8,701 bases of DNA from NCBI GenBank assembly GCA_022566235.1, contig JADFJI010000067.1, forward strand, positions 1 to 8,701, given 5' to 3'. Source of the stretch: Chloroflexota bacterium (GTDB lineage: Bacteria > Chloroflexota > Dehalococcoidia > Plut-88900). The translations under genes were made by a program, and so were the position numbers. Shown one piece after another: positions 1 to 4,713 of this stretch. The notes under the pieces were generated by a model. The model was not told the DNA's origin and made no database searches. It saw nothing but the letters and a program-made list of their open reading frames with translations. Position 1 is the stretch's first letter; every line of letters begins with the position of its first letter.

Positions 1-8
1 AAGGAAGT

Positions 9-1202
9 TTGTATCTGGAAAAACTGAGCCTCACCAATTTCAGGAACTACCCGTCCCTGGACCTGGCCCTTGGCCCCGGGCCCCTGGTCCTGTGGGGCGA
101 CAACGCCCAGGGCAAGTCCAACCTGCTGGAGGCGATCTTCCTGCTGGCCACCACCAAATCGACCAGGACCGGCTCAGACCGAGAGTTGGTGCGCTGGGAG
201 GCCCTGAACGACCCCTTCGCCGTGGCCAGAATCGTGGGCGAGGTGCGTAGGGGTGGCGACAGCATACGCCTGGAGGTTGCCCTCGCCCCGGATCCTTCCT
301 ACCAGGGCGCCGCCGACCCGGCAACCCCAATAGCCTCCTACCGTAAACAGACCAGGATCAACGGGGTGCCCCGCCGGGCCTCCGATGTCGTGGGCCAGTT
401 GAACGTGGTGATCTTCAGCCCACTGGACGTAGACCTGGTCGCCGGCCCTCCCTCTCTGCGCCGTCGATACATCGACCTGACCAGCTCACAGGTGGACAGG
501 CCTTATCTTCGGGCCCTACAGCGCTATGGCCGGGTGCTGACCCAGAGGAATCACCTTCTCAGGCTCATCAGGGAAGGCAAAGGTAAAAGGGAGGAGCTCT
601 CTTTCTGGGACCGGCAGCTTGTGGACGAAGGGAGCTACATCCATATGCAGCGCCAGACGATGATCCAGGAGCTTGCAGGCCTGGCCGGGGCCATCTACTC
701 GGAGCTGACCGGTGGCACTGAGTCCTTCGAATTGATATATATTCCTAACCCTTCCGGCCTGGCGCGGGAAGGCGGCGAGAGCGAAGACCTGGACCAGATA
801 AAAGAGGTGTTGTACAAACACCTAACCCTCAGCCTGGACAGGGAGGTGGCCCAGGGAGTCACGGTGGTGGGGCCTCACCGCGATGACCTGCAATTCCTGG
901 TGGACGCCAGGGACATGGGGCTGTACGGCTCCCGGGGCCAGCAGCGCACCATCGCAGCGGCCCTGAAGCTGGCCGAAGCAAACTTCATGCTCCGGAAGAC
1001 GGGCGAGAACCCGGTCCTGCTCCTGGACGACATCCTGTCCGAGCTGGACGCCCTCCGCCGCCAGCAGGTGATGGAGGCGGCCCTTTCCAACCAGCAGACC
1101 ATTCTCACCACCACTGACCTGGACCGGGTAGACCCGAGTTTTCTGTCCCGGGCGACGGTCCTGAAGGTGGAGGGTGGGCGGTTGAGCAGTGTATCACCGT
1201 AG
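9..1202 (+). CDS. recF: RecF, DNA replication/repair ATPase
   Basis: RecF is an SMC/ABC-type ATPase that binds gapped DNA and, with RecO and RecR, loads RecA at single-strand gaps. The 397 residues match the usual family length of about 360-400. The N-terminus has the family opening (LTNFRNY, residues 8-14). Walker A is GDNAQGKS at 30-37, the ABC signature lies around YGSRGQQR (306-313), and Walker B with the D-loop is LLLDDILSELD (337-347), so all ATPase motifs are present. The start is a TTG at base 9, chosen because the following residues align with known RecF N-termini. A purine-rich AAGGAAG lies at 1-7, closer than ideal. The frame stays open to the left edge, so a slightly earlier start outside the window cannot be excluded. 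The next gene follows after 44 bases on the same strand. Confidence 0.96.
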   Translation: MYLEKLSLTNFRNYPSLDLALGPGPLVLWGDNAQGKSNLLEAIFLLATTKSTRTGSDRELVRWEALNDPFAVARIVGEVRRGGDSIRLEVALAPDPSYQGAADPATPIASYRKQTRINGVPRRASDVVGQLNVVIFSPLDVDLVAGPPSLRRRYIDLTSSQVDRPYLRALQRYGRVLTQRNHLLRLIREGKGKREELSFWDRQLVDEGSYIHMQRQTMIQELAGLAGAIYSELTGGTESFELIYIPNPSGLAREGGESEDLDQIKEVLYKHLTLSLDREVAQGVTVVGPHRDDLQFLVDARDMGLYGSRGQQRTIAAALKLAEANFMLRKTGENPVLLLDDILSELDALRRQQVMEAALSNQQTILTTTDLDRVDPSFLSRATVLKVEGGRLSSVSP

Positions 1203-1246
1203 GATGCTCAGGGTCCCATCGCATAGTCAATCGAGAAGGAGCGTTC

Positions 1247-2041
1247 ATGGAGAAAACTGAGCTGGACAGGCAGATCGAGAGGGCGGCGGAGCTGGTCCTG
1301 GGCTCCCAATACCCCGTCGCGCTGGTCGGAGCGGGGATGTCGGTGGAGAGCGGTATTCCACCCTTCAGGGGGCCCGGAGGGATCTGGACTAAATACGGCG
1401 AGCCAGCCATGGACGGCTACGATCGTCTGCTGCAAGACCCCAAGGGTTACTGGTTGGAGAGAGACAGCGACACGGGTCCCATGGCCGAGTTCCGGGAGAC
1501 CTTTGCTCAGGCCAAACCCAATCCCGGCCACCTGGCCATTGCGGAGATGGAGGCCCTGGGCCTTATGAAGTGCATCATCACACAGAACGTAGACAACCTC
1601 CACCAGATGGCGGGGAGCCGTAACGTCGCCGAGATTCACGGCAACTCCACCAAGCTTCGCTGCATCGGCTGCACCACCCGGTGGCCCAAGGAGGAGTTCC
1701 ACATCGAAGACTACCCTCCCCTCTGCCCCCATTGCGATGGGATCGTCAAGGTCGATACCGTCATGTTCGGAGAGCCGATCCCCTTCGATGTGATGGCCCG
1801 CTGCGAGGGGGAGACCCAGAAATGCGACTGCATGCTCCTCATCGGCACCACAGCGGAGGTCTACCCCGCTGCGGGATTCCCCGCGGCGGTTAAGGCCATG
1901 GGCGGCGTCCTGATAGAGATCAACCCTCTGGAGACGGTAATCAGCCAACGTTGCGACGTGGTGCTCAGGGGCGCTTCGGGTGAGGTGCTGCCCCGGATGG
2001 TGGAGAGGATCAAGGCCCTGAGGCCGGCGACCGGAGACTAG
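1247..2041 (+). CDS. Sirtuin, NAD-dependent protein deacylase (Sir2 family)
   Basis: Sirtuins remove acyl groups from lysines using NAD, giving nicotinamide and O-acyl-ADP-ribose. All core motifs are seen in the 264 residues. The NAD-binding loop is GAGMSVESGIPPFRG (28-42), TQNVDNLH is at 112-119 and the catalytic His is H131 in EIHGN. The four-Cys zinc site is C139, C142, C160 and C163. GTTAEVYPAA is at 200-209 and EINP at 224-227. The start ATG at 1247 has a good ribosome binding site, GAAGGAG, ending at 1241. The usual GTS is GTT here. The stretch that in CobB/SIRT5-type enzymes carries Tyr-x-x-Arg for succinyl-lysine (about residues 65-90 here) shows no such pair, so I infer a deacetylase rather than a desuccinylase. 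Catalytically it looks intact. It may be cotranscribed with recF. Confidence 0.94.
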   Translation: MEKTELDRQIERAAELVLGSQYPVALVGAGMSVESGIPPFRGPGGIWTKYGEPAMDGYDRLLQDPKGYWLERDSDTGPMAEFRETFAQAKPNPGHLAIAEMEALGLMKCIITQNVDNLHQMAGSRNVAEIHGNSTKLRCIGCTTRWPKEEFHIEDYPPLCPHCDGIVKVDTVMFGEPIPFDVMARCEGETQKCDCMLLIGTTAEVYPAAGFPAAVKAMGGVLIEINPLETVISQRCDVVLRGASGEVLPRMVERIKALRPATGD

Positions 2042-2054
2042 CTCCTCAGCTACT

Positions 2055-2198
2055 CTATATCAGGCCTTCCATCCGGGCCTGGACCTCCTCCCGGCAGGCC
2101 AGGCTGTTCAGTATGTTTCCCCAAACGGCGAGTGTCCCGACGCCGAGTCCCGAGTATCGGGACGAGTCGTGACCGGGGATTGGGGGTGAGGAGTCCAT
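2055..2198 (-). pseudogene. Possible C-terminal gene remnant or 47-codon ORF
   Basis: On the minus strand an open frame runs from an ATG at 2198 to a TAG at 2055-2057 (47 codons). Its first half is made of the palindromic repeat and is unlikely to be real protein. Its second half reads like ordinary protein, ending LNSLACREEVQARMEGLI. I read this as the tail of a former gene whose upstream part was lost or replaced by repeat sequence. It converges on the sirtuin with 13 bases between the stops. No family is recognised. It could also be a chance frame or a small repeat-encoded peptide. Confidence 0.25.
2147..2163. repeat. Intergenic palindromic repeat, copy A
   Basis: GTCCCGAGTATCGGGAC has perfect 7-base arms around GTA. 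The exact reverse complement of this 17-mer occurs at 4223-4239 in another intergenic region. The following bases (GACCGGGGATTGGGGGTG, 2171-2188) resemble those after copy C near 2474-2493, so the repeat unit is longer than the palindrome itself. Confidence 0.75.
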
Positions 2199-2199
2199 T

Positions 2200-2222
2200 C
2201 CTTCCCCACTCAGGGGGGAAGG
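2200..2222. repeat. Hairpin with CCTTCCCC/GGGGAAGG arms
   Basis: CCTTCCCC (2200-2207) pairs perfectly with GGGGAAGG (2215-2222) across a 7-base loop. No T-run follows on either strand, so a simple intrinsic terminator is not supported. It sits inside the repeat-rich region after the sirtuin. Confidence 0.5.
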
Positions 2223-2230
2223 CTAGGGCC

Positions 2231-2266
2231 TGTCCTGCCTGCCATCGAAGGGAGCGTAGCCGAAGG
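2231..2266. repeat. Interspersed repeat, CGAAGGGAGC type, copy E
   Basis: TGTCCTG followed by TCGAAGGGAGC (2245-2255) and TAGCCGAAG (2257-2265) recurs at 4249-4275 as TGTCCTG, TCGAAGGGAGC and TAGTCGAAG. The two copies are on the same strand about 2 kb apart and both are intergenic. The copy here has an insertion of a few bases after TGTCCTG. Confidence 0.6.
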
Positions 2267-2393
2267 AATGGGGGTTTCTTCCAAAGCTAATTTGCTCCCC
2301 CCTTTCCCTTGGTAAGCACTGAGTACACAACACTTTCTAAGCCACTCTGAACAAGAGATGTAGGGGGTTCCTCCGCCCCCTTAGCGGGGGATT

Positions 2394-2411
2394 GTCCCGA
2401 CATGTCGGGAC
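2394..2411. repeat. Perfect 18-base palindrome
   Basis: GTCCCGACATGTCGGGAC is its own reverse complement. It shares the GTCCCGA/TCGGGAC arms with the repeats at 2147 and 4223 but has a different centre (CATG with no loop). It could be a further member of the same family, or a protein-binding dyad. Confidence 0.65.
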
Positions 2412-2448
2412 CAAACTTATTCCTTTCCCCCTTCCTGCCCAGGCCTGC

Positions 2449-2472
2449 CCCGATTCTCGGGACTTGTCGGGA
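2449..2472. repeat. Intergenic palindromic repeat, copy C (degenerate)
   Basis: CCCGA (2449-2453) and TCGGG (2457-2461) flank TTC. The 14-mer CTCGGGACTTGTCG at 2456-2469 is identical to bases 4232-4245, so this copy has the same orientation as the one at 4223 and the opposite one to copy A. The left arm has diverged. Confidence 0.6.
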
Positions 2473-2512
2473 TGACCGGGGGTACTGGGGGTGCCCCCCA
2501 GATTTATTTTTC

Positions 2513-2543
2513 TCCCCCTCTCCCTTATTAAGGGAGAGGGGGA
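2513..2543. repeat. Perfect 15-base inverted repeat with 1-base loop
   Basis: TCCCCCTCTCCCTTA (2513-2527) is exactly complementary to TAAGGGAGAGGGGGA (2529-2543), with a single T between. Partial versions of the left arm occur earlier in the same gap. A GATACAGGGGGTGAGGG tail follows. There is no T-run after it on the plus strand, so a terminator role is doubtful. It looks like a small palindromic mobile or REP/MITE-like element. Confidence 0.7.
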
Positions 2544-2622
2544 TACAGGGGGTGAGGGTCGAAACTGCTATTAAACACTATCCAAAGTCCCTCCTTGTGG
2601 CATTCAGGCCTTCCCTGATACC

Positions 2623-2925
2623 ATGAGTGAAATGGACCGTAAGGACATATCTGAACGTATACTGGCAGAGATACAGCACGAAGAGATTCAGCCTTTCAAG
2701 GGTCGAATCCCCCCGGGCCTGGGCAGGTCGATGCCCGGCGCATTGCTGTTCAAGATCACCTGCCACTGCGGGGTAACCGCGATGCTCTCCGTGGACGTGC
2801 CCTCTGATGCCGGCGAAGACAAGATTGGAGAGATGATACCCCACTTGGCCGAGGCCCTGGACCGTCAAGCCGAGCAGTTTCGGAGGATACCGTGTGATGC
2901 CCACTCCCGAATGTCCATGGGCTGA
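2623..2925 (+). CDS. Conserved-looking hypothetical protein, 100 aa, with CHC motif
   Basis: I do not recognise a named family. The protein is soluble-looking, with no signal peptide or membrane segment. It opens with a charged helix (residues 4-22), then a Pro/Gly-rich turn (29-39), a hydrophobic strand running into CHCG (47-50), a second strand (LSVDVP, 55-60), an amphipathic helix (66-89) and a short tail with CDAH (91-94). C47, H48, C49, C91 and H94 could form a metal site, which is inference. Codon choice resembles the neighbours. There is no good ribosome binding site before ATG 2623; ATG 2632 is an alternative start. It lies 75 bases upstream of the FAD oxidoreductase on the same strand and could be cotranscribed with it. 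Confidence 0.7.
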   Translation: MSEMDRKDISERILAEIQHEEIQPFKGRIPPGLGRSMPGALLFKITCHCGVTAMLSVDVPSDAGEDKIGEMIPHLAEALDRQAEQFRRIPCDAHSRMSMG

Positions 2926-3000
2926 GGTTCCTGTCTGCAGCCCTAATAAAGCCGGACCATCGATGCAAGCACGCTATAACGGTTCACTAGGAGAGAAAGA

Positions 3001-4125
3001 ATGAAATCATCGGAGGTGGTGATACTGGGTGGGGGAGCGGCGGGGTGTATGACGGCCTACTACCTCGCCAAAGAGGGGGTGAAGGCCACGGTGGTAGAGC
3101 GAGAGGCCATCGGCAGCCACGCCTCGGGCTTCGCCTTCGGAGGGCTGAGCTTCTTCAGCGGGGCCGGCATCCCGGGCCCCGTGTTCCCTTTAGCCAGAGA
3201 AGCTTATCACCTCCACGAAGCCCTGTTCGAGGAGCTCAAGGAGATGACGGACATCGACACCTTCTACCGGAAGGGTATGAATATCAAGCTGGCCTTCGAT
3301 GAAGATCAGGCCAACGAGATAGATGAAGAGGTGGTCTGGCAGGAAAGGGAAGGCCTGGGCTCCAGGATCGTGGACTGGGACGAAGTCCGTAGCATCGAGC
3401 CTAGGATCAACCAGGAAGCCATAAAGTTCCGTTTGATAGGAGAATCGGCGGAGGTTGACGCCTACAGGCTGGTCATAGCCCTGATGCAGGCCGCTGAGAA
3501 GATGGGGGCCATCCTGAGGCATGGCAACGTGGTGGGCATAAAGCGCCAGGGCGGCAGGCCTTCTGCCCTCGTCTTCGAGAGGGGGGAGCAGATGCCGTGT
3601 GACACCGTGGTGGTGGCTCTGGGCCCCTGGAGCGGCCAGGCGTCATCCTGGCTGGACTTCCCCGTTCCCATAACACCCCTCAAGGGACAGATATTGCGCC
3701 TGGAGATGGACGGCCCGCCCCTGGCCTCCTGGCTCAGCTTTGCCCACAGCTATTGCGGCACCAAGGCCGACGGCCTTACCTGGTGCGGCACCACCGAGGA
3801 GGAGGCGGGATTCGACGACACCACAAATACAGCGGGTCTGAATGTGGTGATGAACGACGCGGTAAAGATGGTGCCCGACCTGGCCGACGCCAAGCTGGCC
3901 CTCCAGACCGCCTGCCTCAGGCCCATGTCCTCGGACCAGCTCCCAATCATCGGACCGGTGCCGGGGTGGGAGGGGGTCTATCTGGCTACTGGAGGCGGGC
4001 GAAAAGGGGTCCTACTGGCTTCGGTAATGGGCCGGGTCATGGCGGACCTCATCCTGCGGGGAGAAACGCCCGTGGACATCTCCCCCCTGCTTCCAGACCG
4101 GTTCGCTCCCGCGACCACTTCTTAA
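3001..4125 (+). CDS. FAD-dependent oxidoreductase, DAO (glycine/D-amino-acid oxidase) family
   Basis: This is a flavoprotein of the DAO fold that probably oxidises an amine or amino acid; the substrate cannot be read from the sequence. An N-terminal Rossmann motif GGGAAG (10-15) is followed by the acidic residue ending the second strand (E33 in VVERE), which contacts the adenosine ribose of FAD. The central substrate region includes PLKGQILRLE, as in ThiO/SoxB relatives. The C-terminal FAD-binding part has LRPMSSDQLPIIGPVPG and ATGGGRKG (329-336). The 374 residues are a typical length. There is no signal peptide, so it is cytosolic. ATG 3001 has AGGAG at 2989-2993, 7 bases upstream. No partner subunit is adjacent. 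The upstream 100-residue gene is the only candidate operon partner. Confidence 0.9.
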   Translation: MKSSEVVILGGGAAGCMTAYYLAKEGVKATVVEREAIGSHASGFAFGGLSFFSGAGIPGPVFPLAREAYHLHEALFEELKEMTDIDTFYRKGMNIKLAFDEDQANEIDEEVVWQEREGLGSRIVDWDEVRSIEPRINQEAIKFRLIGESAEVDAYRLVIALMQAAEKMGAILRHGNVVGIKRQGGRPSALVFERGEQMPCDTVVVALGPWSGQASSWLDFPVPITPLKGQILRLEMDGPPLASWLSFAHSYCGTKADGLTWCGTTEEEAGFDDTTNTAGLNVVMNDAVKMVPDLADAKLALQTACLRPMSSDQLPIIGPVPGWEGVYLATGGGRKGVLLASVMGRVMADLILRGETPVDISPLLPDRFAPATTS

Positions 4126-4222
4126 ATCCAGCCTGGCTCGGCTGAGATCATGAGTGCTTAGTAGCCGAAATCAGCGTGACGTTCGGTCGTGGCAGATCGT
4201 GAGTGTGCCCCCATCCCGACTT

Positions 4223-4278
4223 GTCCCGATACTCGGGACTTGTCGAAGTGTCCTGTCGAAGGGAGCTAGTCGAAGTGC
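4223..4278. repeat. Composite intergenic repeat, copy B plus CGAAGGGAGC unit
   Basis: GTCCCGATACTCGGGAC (4223-4239) is the exact reverse complement of the palindrome at 2147-2163. It runs into CTTGTCG, shared with copy C, and then into the TGTCCTG/TCGAAGGGAGC/TAGTCGAAG unit (4249-4275) also seen at 2231-2266. Here the two units are contiguous, suggesting one composite element. It sits in the 248-base gap 4126-4373, between the stops of two convergent genes. No gene is supported in that gap. Confidence 0.7.
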
Positions 4279-4326
4279 CGAAAGGGACGAGCCGGGTCAA
4301 ATGGCCTTCAGGGTACGACCCATCTC

Positions 4327-4348
4327 CCCCTGGCTTGCTTTCCAGGGG
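4327..4348 (-). terminator. Hairpin after rpsT, possible transcription end
   Basis: CCCCTGG (4327-4333) pairs with CCAGGGG (4342-4348) over an 8-base loop. It lies 25 bases beyond the rpsT stop on the minus strand, in the right place for a terminator of the rel-rpsT operon. No U-run follows, so it is either a weak intrinsic terminator or an mRNA 3' end stabiliser. Confidence 0.4.
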
Positions 4349-4373
4349 ATTAGCTATGGTGGAAAGATCGGTT

Positions 4374-4709
4374 TTAACCCTTTGCCTTAGCTGAAGGTTT
4401 GGTGGCGCGCTTCTTGCGCTTGGGGCTGGGGGCCGGGGTAGCTTTGGCCACGACAGTATTTAGCTGTCGCACCAGCCTGGACTTGGTCCTGGCGGTCTTG
4501 TTGGGGTGGATAAAGCCCCTGGTCCCGGCCTTGTCCAATTTGATGACTGCCTGCCGGGTCGCGCTCTGGGCCTCGGTGACATCTCCACTTTCTATGGCCT
4601 GCCTGGCCTTTCTTACATAGGTCCTTAGCGTACTGATAACCCGCCGGTTGATCTCCGTGCGACGGACAGTTACCCTTGCCGATTTCTTTGCAGATCTAGA
4701 GTTTGCCAA
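4374..4709 (-). CDS. rpsT: 30S ribosomal protein S20 with basic C-terminal extension
   Basis: S20 binds 16S rRNA early in 30S assembly. From the TTG start the protein opens MANSRSAKKSARVTVRR, matching the S20 family start, and holds the conserved IHPNKTARTKSRL (67-79) near the end of the normal core. It has 111 residues against about 85-90 in most bacteria; the extra is a Lys/Pro/Ala-rich tail (about 89-111) with KRKKRATK. I chose TTG at 4707-4709 over an in-frame ATG at 4781 because that longer form would overlap rel by 68 bases and add residues foreign to S20. AGGAGG (4721-4726) lies 11 bases upstream, inside the last rel codons, and the gap to the rel stop is 4 bases. E. coli rpsT also starts with UUG, which is tied there to autoregulation. 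A similar mode here is inference. Confidence 0.93.
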   Translation of the reverse strand: MANSRSAKKSARVTVRRTEINRRVISTLRTYVRKARQAIESGDVTEAQSATRQAVIKLDKAGTRGFIHPNKTARTKSRLVRQLNTVVAKATPAPSPKRKKRATKPSAKAKG

Positions 4710-4713
4710 GTTG

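Larger units (their letters stand above)
2199..2560. other. Gene-free repeat patchwork within the 2042-2622 gap
   Basis: The 581-base gap between the sirtuin stop and the next gene holds no convincing gene. It carries C-rich half-copies beginning near 2289 (CTCCCCCCTTTCCCTT) and 2422 (CTTTCCCCCTTCC), a fuller copy at 2511-2557, and a CCCCC/GGGGG hairpin at 2376-2390. Several palindromes, listed separately, lie among them. The composition, with long runs of C or G, differs from the flanking genes. No tRNA, rRNA or riboswitch fold was recognised. This looks like nested decay of small non-coding repeat elements. Confidence 0.6.

Noticed and set aside
1208..1948. Long minus-strand open frame (246 codons) opposite the sirtuin
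   Set aside because: The plus strand encodes a sirtuin with every catalytic and zinc motif. The reverse frame has no recognisable domain and is a by-product of GC-rich codon use.
2042..2622. CRISPR array or origin of replication in the repeat-rich gap
   Set aside because: The repeats are irregularly spaced, palindromic and in mixed orientation, with no uniform spacers. Although recF often lies near dnaA, no DnaA boxes or AT-rich unwinding region were seen here.
2402..2626. Plus-strand 74-codon frame in the repeat-rich gap
   Set aside because: It is built from palindromic and C/G-run repeat sequence, starts inside a palindrome and runs into the next gene's start.
2952..2980. Possible promoter with TATAAC at 2975 before the FAD oxidoreductase
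   Set aside because: The -10-like box is acceptable, but no -35 box is found at 16-18 bases upstream, so it is not claimed.
4154..4394. Two plus-strand frames of 63-78 codons between the oxidoreductase and rpsT
   Set aside because: They translate the composite repeat and the rpsT 3' region. Neither has a ribosome binding site or protein-like composition.
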